A DNA stretch of 64,000 nucleotides from Lachnospiraceae bacterium (GTDB lineage Bacteria > Bacillota > Clostridia > Lachnospirales > Lachnospiraceae), in contig JAJQBQ010000038.1 of NCBI GenBank assembly GCA_021203205.1, positions 1 to 64,000 of the forward strand, written 5' to 3'. The notes below the pieces were generated by a model that did not search any database, had not been told where the DNA came from, and saw only the letters and a list, made by a program, of their open reading frames with translations. Shown piece after piece: positions 51,376-63,671 of the stretch. How positions within the stretch are numbered: the first letter of the stretch is position 1; every line of letters starts with the position of its first letter. Made by a program: the position numbers and the translations under genes.

Positions 51376-52368
51376 ATGGCAAAAGTAGGAATCCTTGGAG
51401 GCGGCGGCTGGGCCATCGGCCTGGCAATTCTGCTGCACGATAACGGCTCAGAGGTGACCATGTGGTCGAAGATTGAGAGCGAGGTCGAACTGTTGCGGAC
51501 AGAGCGGAAAAACGAGCGCTGTCTGCCCGGCATCATGCTGCCGGAGGATGTGTCTGTGACAGGGGATCTGGCAGAGGTAACGGCTGATAAAGATATCCTT
51601 ATCCTGGCGGTAGCTTCCAGGTTTATGCGGCAGACAGCCGCTTCCCTGCGCCCATATGTAAAACCGGGACAGATTCTTGTGGATGTGGCGAAAGGTCTGG
51701 AGAGCGATACCCTGCTTACCATGACTCAGGTGATCGAATCCGAGCTGCCGGATTGCCGGGCGGCGATCCTGTCCGGGCCAAGCCACGCGGAGGAGGTGGC
51801 CAGGCGTCTTCCGACTACCTGTGTCGCCGGCGCCGCGGATCTGGAGACGGCAAAGTATATCGCGGGAGTTTTTTCCAGCAACGTCTTCCGGGTTTACACC
51901 AGCACGGACCGCATCGGTATTGAAATCGGCGGATCCGTGAAGAATGTCATTGCGCTGGCGGCAGGCATTGCGGACGGCCTGGGTTACGGGGACAACACGA
52001 AAGCCGCGCTGATCACCCGCGGTGTCGCGGAAATGACGCGCCTGGGGCTTGCCATGGGCGGGCAGTCCGCCACCTTTGCCGGGCTTTCGGGCATCGGCGA
52101 TCTGATCGTAACCTGTGCGAGCATGCATTCCAGAAACCGCCGTGCCGGTATCCTCATCGGACAGGGAAAGACGGCGGATGAAGCCATGAAAGAAGTCAAC
52201 ATGGTTGTCGAGGGCGTCTATTCCGCCCAAGCAGCACTGGAGCTCGCAGAAAAATATCAGGTGGAGATGCCCATTGTGGAGCAGGTGAACAGGGTTCTGT
52301 TTGAGAGTAAGAATCCGAAGGAAGCGGTTTACGAGCTCATGATGCGGGATACGAAGCAGGAAGCATAA
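51376..52368 (+). CDS. gpsA: NAD(P)-dependent glycerol-3-phosphate dehydrogenase
   Basis: 330 residues from ATG 51376 (AAAGGAG upstream). Reduces DHAP to sn-glycerol-3-phosphate for phospholipid synthesis. Rossmann motif KVGILGGGGWAIGLAILL; note Trp-Ala-Ile-Gly where many have WGTAL. Further motifs: LPEDVSVTGDL, ILAVASRFMR, SGPSHAEEVARRLPT, GSVKNVIALAAGIADGLGYG (catalytic Lys) and GIGDLIVTCASMHSRNRR. Typical length. Feeds PlsY encoded just upstream. Confidence 0.96.
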   Translation: MAKVGILGGGGWAIGLAILLHDNGSEVTMWSKIESEVELLRTERKNERCLPGIMLPEDVSVTGDLAEVTADKDILILAVASRFMRQTAASLRPYVKPGQILVDVAKGLESDTLLTMTQVIESELPDCRAAILSGPSHAEEVARRLPTTCVAGAADLETAKYIAGVFSSNVFRVYTSTDRIGIEIGGSVKNVIALAAGIADGLGYGDNTKAALITRGVAEMTRLGLAMGGQSATFAGLSGIGDLIVTCASMHSRNRRAGILIGQGKTADEAMKEVNMVVEGVYSAQAALELAEKYQVEMPIVEQVNRVLFESKNPKEAVYELMMRDTKQEA

Positions 52369-52490
52369 ATCAAAACTCCTGGGAATCCGTTTTCCAATTC
52401 TGAAAACATCCGAAGTTTGCAGATGAAAGAGAGCAGCGGTTCACAGGAATTCCATGTGACCCAACATGTTCTTCTCTGAGAAGTTTCACC

Positions 52491-54185
52491 ATGGATTTCT
52501 ATTGGGTCACAGAGAACGACCGTAAACAGCAGCAGTCAGGAAAATACATGGGGGTGATTCTTATCAAGAAAGATTATCGCAGTGGTTATGAGGAAGTGCC
52601 GGTCGGCGAAGGTGCGGCCAGAATCCGGCTGCGGAAGGGGATCAAGCAGGGTAAAAAAGGAGTTTTCCACCTGCTGTTCAGCCGCATCGGGGTACTGGCA
52701 ATCCTTGTCCTGATACAGTTTGTCTTTTTGATGATCCCGTTTGTATGGATCCAGAATTACTCTACGCTGTTCCTCAGCATATATACGGTTATGGCGGTAG
52801 CCGTCCTGATTGTCATTTTAAACCGGGATATCAATCCCGGGTTTAAGCTCATGTGGGTTATTCCGATGGCTGCATTTCCGGTGTTCGGTGCGTTTTTTTA
52901 CATCTTTGTTCAGGCACAGCCCGGTGCAAGGCGGTTTAATCAAAAATATTTAAGCAATGTCCGGGAAACGGAACCTTATCTGAAACAAAATGAGGCGGTC
53001 TTGAGTGAACTTGCCGCGGAAGATCCCCATGCTGCGAGGCTTGCCACTTACATTGAAGAAAAAGCAAAATTTCCGATTTATGAAAATTCCTCTGTAAAGT
53101 ACTACCCGATCGGGGAGCTGATGTTCGAAGATCTCAAGATACAGCTGAAAAAAGCGAAGCGATATATCTTCCTGGAATACTTTATCATTGCCCACGGCGA
53201 AATGTGGGGCGAAGTGCTGGATATTTTGCTGGAAAAGATCGCGGAAGGTGTGGAAGTTTACCTGATGTACGATGGCACTAACACCCTTTCCAATCTGCCG
53301 GTGGGTTATGAGAAAAAGATGGAGGCGCTCGGCATTCACTGCCATGTGGTGCAGCCGATCCGCGTCGCCCTGTCAACGGTGCAGAACAACCGGGACCACC
53401 GGAAAATCTGTGTGATCGACGGAAATACGGCCTTTACCGGAGGCGTAAACCTTGCGGACGAGTACATAAATGTGATCGATCGCTTTGGCCACTGGAAGGA
53501 TACCGCGGTGAGAATACAGGGCGAGGCTGTCAAAAGCTTTCTGTTTGCCTGGATGCAGATGTGGAATGTCGGGGCGAAGGAAAAACTTTCCTACGAGAAG
53601 TATCTGAACCTGACGATTCCGCTGGAGGTTCAGGCTCCCGGCTATGTGATTCCGTTCAGCGACAGTCCTCTCGATCAGGAAAATGTGGGCGAGTCCGTTT
53701 ATGTCGATATGATCTACAGCGCGAACGAATATGTCCATTTTATGAGCCCTTATCTGGTTCCGGATAACGAGGTGCTGACGGCGTTAAAGTACGCGGCAAA
53801 GCGCGGTGTGGAAGTCGTTTTGATTTTGCCGCATATTCCGGATAAAAAATACGCATTTTATCTTGCAAAGACCTATTATCCTTCGCTGCTGGAGGCAGGG
53901 GTAAATATTTATGAATATACGCCCGGGTTCGTGCACGCGAAAGACTGCGTGTGCGACGGAAAGTCGGCAGTGGTCGGGACAATTAACCTGGATTACCGGA
54001 GTCTGTATCTGCATTTTGAGTGTGCGGTATGGATGTACGGGATGCCGGAGATTGCAAAGATCGAGGAGGACTTTCAGGTGACCATGGGCTTAAGCCAAAA
54101 GATTACCATGGAAGATTATCTGAAGCTGCCGTTCTATGTGAAGCTGTTTGGGGGTGTCCTGAAGCTGATGGCGCCGCTGATGTAG
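52491..54185 (+). CDS. cls: Cardiolipin synthase, phospholipase D family
   Basis: 564 residues as called from ATG 52491; the ATG at 52548 (MGVILIKKDYRS) is an alternative and neither has a strong site. Two N-terminal membrane helices (~68-110) and a family AAFPVFGAFFYIF segment, then two PLD catalytic motifs: NNRDHRKICVIDGNTAFTGG (HxK) and GFVHAKDCVCDGKSAVVGT (HxK). It joins two phosphatidylglycerols into cardiolipin at the membrane. With plsY and gpsA upstream it forms a phospholipid neighbourhood. Confidence 0.94.
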   Translation: MDFYWVTENDRKQQQSGKYMGVILIKKDYRSGYEEVPVGEGAARIRLRKGIKQGKKGVFHLLFSRIGVLAILVLIQFVFLMIPFVWIQNYSTLFLSIYTVMAVAVLIVILNRDINPGFKLMWVIPMAAFPVFGAFFYIFVQAQPGARRFNQKYLSNVRETEPYLKQNEAVLSELAAEDPHAARLATYIEEKAKFPIYENSSVKYYPIGELMFEDLKIQLKKAKRYIFLEYFIIAHGEMWGEVLDILLEKIAEGVEVYLMYDGTNTLSNLPVGYEKKMEALGIHCHVVQPIRVALSTVQNNRDHRKICVIDGNTAFTGGVNLADEYINVIDRFGHWKDTAVRIQGEAVKSFLFAWMQMWNVGAKEKLSYEKYLNLTIPLEVQAPGYVIPFSDSPLDQENVGESVYVDMIYSANEYVHFMSPYLVPDNEVLTALKYAAKRGVEVVLILPHIPDKKYAFYLAKTYYPSLLEAGVNIYEYTPGFVHAKDCVCDGKSAVVGTINLDYRSLYLHFECAVWMYGMPEIAKIEEDFQVTMGLSQKITMEDYLKLPFYVKLFGGVLKLMAPLM

Positions 54186-54315
54186 GAGGTTCTCTCTTTT
54201 TTGAGAGGGGATGGCATTATACTCGCGGGGCAGCGTCATCCATAAAAACAAAAGATATTTGGGGGCAGTTTTGGGTTAGGTTTTCGTGAAAGTTTTGTAA
54301 AATGGCAGAATCTGG

Positions 54316-54344
54316 TTGAATTTATGGGAGAGAATGGGTAAAAT
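54316..54344 (+). promoter_or_regulatory. Promoter of the V-ATPase operon
   Basis: TTGAAT (54316-54321), 17 bp, TAAAAT (54339-54344), about 120 nt before the first subunit gene. The remaining gap after cls has only a weak CTCTC/GAGAG hairpin. Confidence 0.55.
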
Positions 54345-54471
54345 GTCCACCGTGTGCGGGCGCAAAGGGATGCTTCAGGATCTTTGCGAACGTGGGGTGG
54401 CTGGTGGAGAATTCAGGTGTTACATGATGAATGAGATAAGATTATTAGCATAGAGGGAGGTGAGGCTTAGA

Positions 54472-54780
54472 GTGGAACCGATGATTGAGCGCGTGGAGCG
54501 CGCGGAGCGGGAAGCGGCGGATGTGGAAGCGCAGGCAAGGCGTGACGCAGATGCGATTCGAAAACAGGCGCGGGCACAGGCCGAGGAGAAGAAAAATGCT
54601 GCGACGGCGCTGGCGAAACAGGAGCGGGATGAGGCCCTGGCAAAAGCGGACGTGCAGTGCGAGGCGATGCTTCGTGAGACGGAGCAGACAACCGAAAAAG
54701 AGATAGAAGCTCTGAAAGAGTTCTCCCTGAGGAAGCGGGAGGAAGTGATCCGCGCGATTGCGGATGAGATTGCAGGTTAA
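54472..54780 (+). CDS. V-type ATPase subunit G/H (peripheral stalk)
   Basis: 102 residues from GTG 54472 (GAGGTGAGG upstream, spacing 7); GTG 54460 overlaps that box. Entire protein is a predicted coiled coil rich in Ala, Glu, Arg and Lys, with AREAADVEAQARRDADAIRKQ-like heptads, and ends with VIRAIADEIAG, the form of subunit G/H that pairs with subunit E as the peripheral stalk. First gene of the operon, 15 nt before subunit I. Confidence 0.8.
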   Translation: MEPMIERVERAEREAADVEAQARRDADAIRKQARAQAEEKKNAATALAKQERDEALAKADVQCEAMLRETEQTTEKEIEALKEFSLRKREEVIRAIADEIAG

Positions 54781-54795
54781 AGGAGGTGGTGCCCT

Positions 54796-57284
<2,489 letters not shown>

Positions 57285-57506
57285 AAATCCGGGAGAAAAG
57301 CCTGTCTGGCAGGGAACACGGAAAGTGAAATGACTGTGTCTGTCTTCACAGATGCCGGGAAATTTACTGCCCGGAATATTCTGACAGCGGAAGACGAAAA
57401 GTCTTTGCATGGGAAACCATTACAATGGAAAGAAACAGGGAATAAAGCGGAAAAACTTTATGATTGAGAGTTTTTTGCTGATATTCCGGAATGGGGATTA
57501 TGTATT

Positions 57507-58079
57507 ATGACCGGACTGGAAAAAATTTTAGAACAGATCAGACTCGACGCGGAGGAATCCGCCGCGGGAATCCGGAAACAGGCGGAACAGGAAGCGGCGG
57601 AGTTCCTGAACGGAGAAGAAGCGGGAATTGAGAAGCAGCTTCTCGCCGACCGGGAAAAGATAAAATCCGACGCTGCTTTAAAGCTGTCCAGAGGCCAGTC
57701 CGCTGCGGCGTTGTACCGCAGAAAGAAGCTGCTTTACGCAAGACAGGAGATTGTCGCCGACCGCATTGAGGAGGCAAAGCAGTATCTGAAGGATTTGCCG
57801 GATGAGGAATATTTTTTGTATCTGAAGAGGCTTCTCACAAAATATGCGCTGCAGGAGAAGGGTGAGATATGTTTTTCCCGGCGCGATCTGAAACGCCTGC
57901 CGCAGGACTTCCGGTCTTACGCGGAAAGCATGGGACTGGCGGTTTCAAATCAGCCGGTTCGCACGGACGGCGGATTTCTGCTGTCCTATCGGGACGCGGT
58001 GGTGGACTGCTCGTTCGATGTGCTGTTTGCCTCGGAGCGCGACCGGCTGGCTGACAAAGTGAAAGAAATGCTGTTTTAA
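57507..58079 (+). CDS. ntpE: V-type ATPase subunit E (peripheral stalk)
   Basis: 190 residues. Long N-terminal helix (~1-85) starting TGLEKILEQIRLDAEESAAG pairs with subunit G/H; the C-terminal alpha/beta head (~95-190) with DGGFLLSYRDAVVDCSFDVLF binds A/B. GGGG lies 9 nt before the ATG. Typical length; sequence is variable as usual in this subunit. Confidence 0.88.
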   Translation: MTGLEKILEQIRLDAEESAAGIRKQAEQEAAEFLNGEEAGIEKQLLADREKIKSDAALKLSRGQSAAALYRRKKLLYARQEIVADRIEEAKQYLKDLPDEEYFLYLKRLLTKYALQEKGEICFSRRDLKRLPQDFRSYAESMGLAVSNQPVRTDGGFLLSYRDAVVDCSFDVLFASERDRLADKVKEMLF

Positions 58080-58096
58080 GGTTAGGGGGACGAAAC

Positions 58097-59065
58097 ATGA
58101 CAGATAACGAGTACATTTACGCCGTCGCGCGCATACGTACCAAAGAAATGTCCCTGTTTGACCGCCAGACCCTCGAACAGCTTCTGACCTGTCGGACGTA
58201 TGAAGATTGTCTTAAGCTTCTGGCTGAAAAAGGCTGGGGAGAGGGAAGTGATTCCTCTGATTCGGATATTCTCGCCGCCGAGCGGAAAAAAACGTGGGAT
58301 CTGATGCGTGAGCTGGTGGATGACATGTCGGTGTTCGATGTGTTCCTGTATGAGAAAGATTATCATAATCTGAAAGCCGCCATCAAGCAGGCCCTCATAC
58401 CGGAGATTGTGCCTGCCATCTTTACGGAAGAAGGTACCGTCCCGGTATCTGTGATCCGGGAGGCGGTGAACGAGAAGAAGTTTGACCTTCTGCCGGAGCG
58501 CATGCGCGCCTGTGCCGAAGAGGGATATGAGATTCAGATGCAGGGGCGTGACAGCCAGATGTGTGATGTGGTGATCGACCGGGCTGCACTGGACGCCATT
58601 TACGGTGCAGGGAAAGCTTCGAAAACAGAACTTTTTTCCGATTACGCGGAATTAAAAGTGGCACAGGCCGACATCCAGATCGCGGTGAGGGGCGCAAGGC
58701 TGAAGAAGAATAAGTCTTTTTACGAGAAGGCGCTGGCTGTTTGTGACACCTTAGACTGCGACCGGCTGGGTGACGCGGCGCTGGCCGGCACAGAGGCGGT
58801 TTGCGAATATCTGGAATCCACCGCCTATTCGGATGCCGTCAGTGCCATCAAAACATCCGGCTCCGCATTTGAGTGCTGGTGCGACAACCGCATGATGGAG
58901 AAGATTCAGCGCGAAAAGTATCACTCTTTCACGGTGGCTCCGCTGGCGGCCTATGTTCTGGCGCGTGAAAATGAGATCAAATCGGTGCGGATTATTTTAT
59001 CCGGGAAGCGCAATCAGCTGCCGGAGGAGGTAGTCCGGGAAAGGCTCAGGGAAATGTATGTATAA
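58097..59065 (+). CDS. ntpC: V-type ATPase subunit C (d-type rotor socket)
   Basis: 322 residues. Family pattern: YIYAVARIRTKEMSLFDRQT at the start, YEDCLKLLAEKGWG, VFLYEKDYHNLKAAIKQAL in the middle, and a C-terminal ENEIKSVRIILSGKRNQLPE then VRERLREMYV. All-helical funnel that connects the central shaft (D/F) to the c ring. AGGGGGA precedes the ATG; the end overlaps subunit F by 8 nt. Confidence 0.93.
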   Translation: MTDNEYIYAVARIRTKEMSLFDRQTLEQLLTCRTYEDCLKLLAEKGWGEGSDSSDSDILAAERKKTWDLMRELVDDMSVFDVFLYEKDYHNLKAAIKQALIPEIVPAIFTEEGTVPVSVIREAVNEKKFDLLPERMRACAEEGYEIQMQGRDSQMCDVVIDRAALDAIYGAGKASKTELFSDYAELKVAQADIQIAVRGARLKKNKSFYEKALAVCDTLDCDRLGDAALAGTEAVCEYLESTAYSDAVSAIKTSGSAFECWCDNRMMEKIQREKYHSFTVAPLAAYVLARENEIKSVRIILSGKRNQLPEEVVRERLREMYV

Positions 59066-59378
59066 GATCGCAGTGATGGGCGACAGGGACAGTATCTACG
59101 GATTTGCCGCGCTGGGGCTGGATACGTTTCCGGTGGAATCCCACGAGGAAGCCGCAAAGACATTTTCCAGACTGACGCACGGCGATACCTACGCGGTCAT
59201 CTATCTCACGGAAGCGCTGGCGGAGGAACTCTCCGAGCAGGTGGAGAAGCAGAAGGAAGCGCTGCTCCCGGCGGTCATCCTGATTCCGGGTGTATCCGGG
59301 AACACGGGAGCCGGCATTGGCGGCGTGAAGAAGATGGTGGAGCAGGCGGTAGGGTCGGATATTATATTTAATGATTGA
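59058..59378 (+). CDS. ntpF: V-type ATPase subunit F (central shaft)
   Basis: 106 residues. Starts YKIAVMGDRDSIYGFAALGL, the family signature, with a Rossmann-like fold, and ends near LIPGVSGNTGAGIGGVKKMV. Binds subunit D in the rotor shaft. Translation is coupled to subunit C by an 8-nt overlap. A 161-nt gap without gene separates it from subunit A. Confidence 0.93.
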   Translation: MYKIAVMGDRDSIYGFAALGLDTFPVESHEEAAKTFSRLTHGDTYAVIYLTEALAEELSEQVEKQKEALLPAVILIPGVSGNTGAGIGGVKKMVEQAVGSDIIFND

Positions 59379-59539
59379 TGGACTTAAAAAATCAGTTTTC
59401 GATTAAGACATGGGAAGATATCACTGTGGTTTATATAATCTTATTCACAGTTCATAATCTTTTGACCATATCCCGTGGATGAAGATCGAATGGAATCTGG
59501 ATAAAAATCAGTGATTTTTCGGAAAGCCAGGTAGAATAA

Positions 59540-61309
59540 ATGAGTAAAGGAAAAATTCAGAAGGTCGCGGGGCCTCTCGTCATCGCGGAGGGCATGCGCG
59601 ATGCAAACATGTTCGACGTGGTGCGTGTGTCGAATCAGCGCCTGATCGGCGAGATCATCGAGATGCATGAAGACCGCGCATCCATTCAGGTATATGAGGA
59701 GACTTCCGGCCTTGGCCCCGGCGAGCCGGTGGAATCGACCGGGTCGCCTTTGAGCGTAGAGCTGGGGCCGGGGCTGATCGGCAGTATTTTCGACGGAATT
59801 CAACGCCCGCTGGTGGAAATTATGGAAGCCACCGGCAGCAACTTAAAGCGCGGTGTGGAGATTCCATCCTTAAAGAGAGACACCGTGTGGCATTTTGTCC
59901 CTACGGCGAAAGTCGGGGACGCGGTGACCGGCGGCGATATCATCGGAACCGTGCAGGAGACGCCGATCGTTGTACAGAAAATTATGGTGCCGAACGGAAA
60001 GTCCGGCACGATCGTGTCTGTCAAAGAGGGCGACTTCCGGCTGGAGGATACGGTCTGCGTCATCCGCAGGGCGGACGGGGAGACGGAAGAGCTCACCCTG
60101 ATGCAGAAATGGCCGGTGCGTGTGGGCCGTCCATATAAGAAAAAATTATCTCCGGATATGCCCATGATCACAGGGCAGCGTGTCATTGACGCCCTGTTCC
60201 CGATTGCCAAGGGCGGCGTGGCGGCGGTGCCGGGGCCCTTCGGAAGCGGCAAGACCGTCATCCAGCATCAGCTGGCCAAGTGGGCGGACGCGGATATTGT
60301 GGTTTATATCGGCTGCGGCGAGCGCGGAAATGAGATGACGGACGTGTTAAACGAGTTCCCGGAACTGAAGGATCCAAAGACCGGCCATTCACTGATGGAG
60401 CGCACGGTGCTGATCGCCAACACCTCCGATATGCCGGTGGCAGCCCGCGAAGCTTCCATTTATGTAGGAATTACGATCGCGGAATATTTCCGCGACATGG
60501 GATATTCGGTGGCCCTGATGGCCGACTCCACCTCCCGCTGGGCGGAGGCGCTGCGCGAGATGTCCGGCCGTCTTGAGGAGATGCCGGGCGAGGAAGGTTA
60601 CCCGGCGTACCTGGCCAGCCGTCTGGCGCAGTTCTATGAGCGCGCCGGCCGCGTGATCTCCAACGGCACGGAGGGCAGAGAGGGTGCACTCTCCGTCATC
60701 GGCGCCGTGTCGCCGCCGGGCGGCGATATTTCCGAGCCGGTTTCCCAGGCGACGCTGCGTATCGTGAAAGTATTCTGGGGGCTGGATTCGAGCCTGGCCT
60801 ACAAGCGCCATTTCCCGGCCATCAACTGGCTGACCAGCTATTCGCTTTACGTGGATAACATGACAGACTGGTTCAACCGCGAGGCCGGGCCGGACTGGAT
60901 GAAATGCCGGGGCCGCATCATGGCACTATTGAGCGACGAGTCCGAGTTGAATGAGATCGTGCAGCTGGTGGGCATGGACGCGCTTTCCGCGCCGGACCGG
61001 CTGAAGCTTGAGGCAGCTCGCTCCGTGCGTGAGGACTTCCTGCACCAGGATTCCTTCCACGAGGTGGACACCTATTCGCCGCTGCACAAGCAGTACCGCA
61101 TGATGCAGCTGATGATGGATTATTACGATGTGGCCTCCGAAGGCCTGAAGGCGGGGGCGGATATCGAAAAGCTGGTAGCTCTGCCTGTTCGCGAACGCAT
61201 CGGGCGTTACAAATATACGGCGGTGGAGAAGCTGGATGAGGAGTATCAGAAGATCTTCGTACAGCTGAATGACGAAGTAAACGCGCTCACGAAGAAGGAG
61301 GATCTGTGA
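59540..61309 (+). CDS. ntpA: V-type ATPase catalytic subunit A
   Basis: 589 residues. Catalytic ATP-binding subunit. Walker [18 protein letters not shown] (~234-250), [16 protein letters not shown]-type motif [17 protein letters not shown], the characteristic non-homologous insertion at ~100-190, Walker [21 protein letters not shown], and [26 protein letters not shown]. Together with B forms the A3B3 head. AGGT precedes the ATG; only 1 nt separates its stop from subunit B. Confidence 0.97.
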   Translation: MSKGKIQKVAGPLVIAEGMRDANMFDVVRVSNQRLIGEIIEMHEDRASIQVYEETSGLGPGEPVESTGSPLSVELGPGLIGSIFDGIQRPLVEIMEATGSNLKRGVEIPSLKRDTVWHFVPTAKVGDAVTGGDIIGTVQETPIVVQKIMVPNGKSGTIVSVKEGDFRLEDTVCVIRRADGETEELTLMQKWPVRVGRPYKKKLSPDMPMITGQRVIDALFPIAKGGVAAVPGPFGSGKTVIQHQLAKWADADIVVYIGCGERGNEMTDVLNEFPELKDPKTGHSLMERTVLIANTSDMPVAAREASIYVGITIAEYFRDMGYSVALMADSTSRWAEALREMSGRLEEMPGEEGYPAYLASRLAQFYERAGRVISNGTEGREGALSVIGAVSPPGGDISEPVSQATLRIVKVFWGLDSSLAYKRHFPAINWLTSYSLYVDNMTDWFNREAGPDWMKCRGRIMALLSDESELNEIVQLVGMDALSAPDRLKLEAARSVREDFLHQDSFHEVDTYSPLHKQYRMMQLMMDYYDVASEGLKAGADIEKLVALPVRERIGRYKYTAVEKLDEEYQKIFVQLNDEVNALTKKEDL

Positions 61310-61310
61310 C

Positions 61311-62675
61311 ATGGCAAAAGAATATAAATCAATCAAAGAAGTCGCCGGTCCTCTGATGCTGGTGCAGGGCGTGTCCGGCGTCAATTACGATGAGATGGGC
61401 GAGATCATCCTGGCGGACGGCAGCACCAGAAGGTGCAAGGTGCTGGAGATCGACGGCGGCAACGCACTGGTGCAGCTGTTTGAGAGTTCTACCGGTATCA
61501 ACCTGTCCAACAGCCGTGTGCGCTTCCTCGGCCACAGCATGGAGCTGGGCGTTTCGGAGGATATGCTCTCCCGCGTCTTTGACGGCCTGGGCCACCCTAT
61601 CGATGACGGCCCGGAAATTCTGCCGGACGAGCGCAAAGATATCAACGGTCTGCCGATGAACCCGGCGGCCAGAAACTATCCGCAAGAGTTTATCGAGACC
61701 GGTATCTCGGCCATCGACGGCCTGAACACGCTGGTTCGAGGCCAGAAGCTGCCGATCTTTTCGGCCAGCGGACTACCCCACGCGGAGCTGGCGGCGCAGA
61801 TCGCCCGGCAGGCCAAGGTGCGCGGCACGGACGAACCTTTCGCCGTGGTTTTCGCGGCGGTGGGAATCACCTTTGAGGAATCCAACTTCTTCATTGAGAG
61901 CTTTCGTGAGACCGGGGCCATCGACCGCTCGGTTATGTTCATTAATCTGGCAAATGACCCGGCGGTAGAACGTATCGCCACACCGCGTATGGCGCTGACG
62001 GCAGCAGAGTACCTGGCCTTTGAAAAAGACATGCACGTGCTGGTCATCATCACGGACATCACAAACTACGCGGACTCTCTCCGCGAGATTTCCGCGGCAA
62101 GGAAGGAAGTTCCGGGGCGCCGCGGTTATCCGGGTTATATGTACACGGACCTGGCATCCCTCTACGAGAGAGCCGGCCGGCAGAAGGGCAAGAAGGGCTC
62201 CATCACCATGATCCCGATCCTTACCATGCCGGAGGATGACAAGACCCATCCGATCCCGGACCTGACCGGTTATATCACGGAAGGCCAGATCATCTTAAGC
62301 CGTGAGTTGTACCGCCAGGGCATTCAGCCGCCCATCGATGTGCTGCCGTCCCTGTCCCGTCTAAAGGACAAGGGCATCGGCGTGGGCAAGACCCGCGAAG
62401 ACCACGCCAACACCATGAACCAGCTCTTTGCGGCGTATTCCCGCGGCAAGGACGCAAAGGAACTGATGGTGGTGCTGGGCGAGGCCGCGCTGACGGATAT
62501 GGATAAATTGTACGCAAAGTTTGCGGACGAATTCGAGAAAGAATATGTATCTCAGGGCTATAAGACCGACCGCAGCATCGAGGAGACGCTGGACATCGGC
62601 TGGAAGCTGCTGCGGATTCTGCCGAGGTCGGAGCTGAAGCGTATTAAGGATGAGTATCTGGATAAATATTATTGA
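61311..62675 (+). CDS. ntpB: V-type ATPase subunit B (regulatory)
   Basis: 454 residues. Non-catalytic partner of A: no Walker A lysine; instead [20 protein letters not shown] at the equivalent site. Other motifs: [60 protein letters not shown] and [20 protein letters not shown], all typical. GAGGAT, within the end of subunit A, serves as ribosome binding site. Confidence 0.97.
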   Translation: MAKEYKSIKEVAGPLMLVQGVSGVNYDEMGEIILADGSTRRCKVLEIDGGNALVQLFESSTGINLSNSRVRFLGHSMELGVSEDMLSRVFDGLGHPIDDGPEILPDERKDINGLPMNPAARNYPQEFIETGISAIDGLNTLVRGQKLPIFSASGLPHAELAAQIARQAKVRGTDEPFAVVFAAVGITFEESNFFIESFRETGAIDRSVMFINLANDPAVERIATPRMALTAAEYLAFEKDMHVLVIITDITNYADSLREISAARKEVPGRRGYPGYMYTDLASLYERAGRQKGKKGSITMIPILTMPEDDKTHPIPDLTGYITEGQIILSRELYRQGIQPPIDVLPSLSRLKDKGIGVGKTREDHANTMNQLFAAYSRGKDAKELMVVLGEAALTDMDKLYAKFADEFEKEYVSQGYKTDRSIEETLDIGWKLLRILPRSELKRIKDEYLDKYY

Positions 62676-62680
62676 TGATG

Positions 62681-62726
62681 GAAGTGAATGCATCGTATTT
62701 ACTTCGGGAAAAATCCGTAGTATCAT
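62681..62726 (+). repeat. Dispersed intergenic repeat A, member in the ATPase operon
   Basis: GGAAGTGAATGC then AAATCCGTAGTATCAT between the B and D genes, matching 15359-15432 in order and spacing. Confidence 0.5.
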
Positions 62727-62753
62727 TATAAAGTATAGACAAGGAGGCGCGCC

Positions 62754-63428
62754 GTGGCAGGGACACAGGTAAACCCGACCCGCATGGAGCTGACCAGGCT
62801 GAAGAAAAAGCTTGCGACGGCGACGCGCGGACACAAACTTTTAAAAGATAAAAGAGATGAGCTGATGCGCCAGTTTCTGGAACTGGTTCGGGAGGACCGG
62901 GAGCTGCGGGAGAAAGTAGAAAAGAGCCTGAACGCGGCCAATAAAAACTTTGTTCTCGCCAGAGCCGGTATGGATGATGAGCAGGTGAATGTGGCTCTCA
63001 TGGCACCCCGCCAGGAGGTCTACCTGGAGGCAAAGAAGAAAAACGTCATGAGTGTGGAAATCCCTGTGTTTGAGACCAGCACCCACACTGCGGATCCGAA
63101 CGATATCTACTGCTACGGGCTGGCCTTTACCTCCAGTGATCTGGACGATGCGGTGAAGTCTCTGGCGGACATTCTGCCGGATATGCTGCGCCTCGCCGAG
63201 TGCGAGAAGTCCTGTCAGCTGATGGCTGCGGAGATCGAGAAGACGCGCCGCCGCGTAAACGCGCTGGAGCATGTCATGATCCCGCAGACCCAGGAAAAGA
63301 TCAAGTATATTCTCATGAAGCTCGACGAAAACGAGCGCAGCACGCAGATCCGCCTGATGAAGGTGAAGGACATGATGCTGGAGGATACGCATCATTATAA
63401 GGAAAAAATGGCGGAAGAGGCATCCTGA
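62754..63428 (+). CDS. ntpD: V-type ATPase subunit D (central shaft)
   Basis: 224 residues from GTG 62754 (GGAGGCG upstream). Begins VNPTRMELTRLKKKLATATR, GHKLLKDKRDELMRQFLEL, the family signature, and has the second long helix near the C-terminus with RRVNALEHVMIPQTQEKIKY. Two long helices form the antiparallel coiled coil turning inside A3B3. Last gene of the operon; no clear terminator hairpin was seen right behind it. Confidence 0.95.
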   Translation: MAGTQVNPTRMELTRLKKKLATATRGHKLLKDKRDELMRQFLELVREDRELREKVEKSLNAANKNFVLARAGMDDEQVNVALMAPRQEVYLEAKKKNVMSVEIPVFETSTHTADPNDIYCYGLAFTSSDLDDAVKSLADILPDMLRLAECEKSCQLMAAEIEKTRRRVNALEHVMIPQTQEKIKYILMKLDENERSTQIRLMKVKDMMLEDTHHYKEKMAEEAS

Positions 63429-63478
63429 GAAAGAAAACCGGAATCTTAAGCGATTTTGGAATGTGTAGATGAAACGAA

Positions 63479-63510
63479 AGTTATGACACCACGAATTGCC
63501 GGAACACTCG
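63479..63510 (-). repeat. Dispersed intergenic repeat A, inverted member
   Basis: On the minus strand TTCCGGCAATTCGTGGTGTC-type sequence, matching TTCCGGAGCAATCCGTGGTA at 15389. It lies between the V-ATPase operon and the P-type ATPase gene. Confidence 0.5.
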
Positions 63511-63555
63511 GATTTTTTGAATGCGACATTCTGTGATTGTTGTGGAGAACCTGCA

Positions 63556-63624
63556 AATGAACTGTTATCTTTCCCATTTTCCTGCCGGATTTATAACAGT
63601 TCATTTTCTGTATCGCAGAAAATG
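63556..63624 (+). promoter_or_regulatory. Two overlapping, mutually exclusive hairpins before the P-type ATPase gene
   Basis: Hairpin 1 pairs AATGAACTGTTAT (63556-63568) with ATAACAGTTCATT (63593-63605), 13 bp perfect. Hairpin 2 pairs CATTTTCTG (63602-63610) with CAGAAAATG (63616-63624), 9 bp perfect. They share 63602-63605, so both cannot form fully at once. No T tract follows hairpin 2. Confidence 0.55.
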
Positions 63625-63671
63625 TGATGAAACAGACCAATTCAGGCACAGGTTGCTACAGGAGAACAAAC

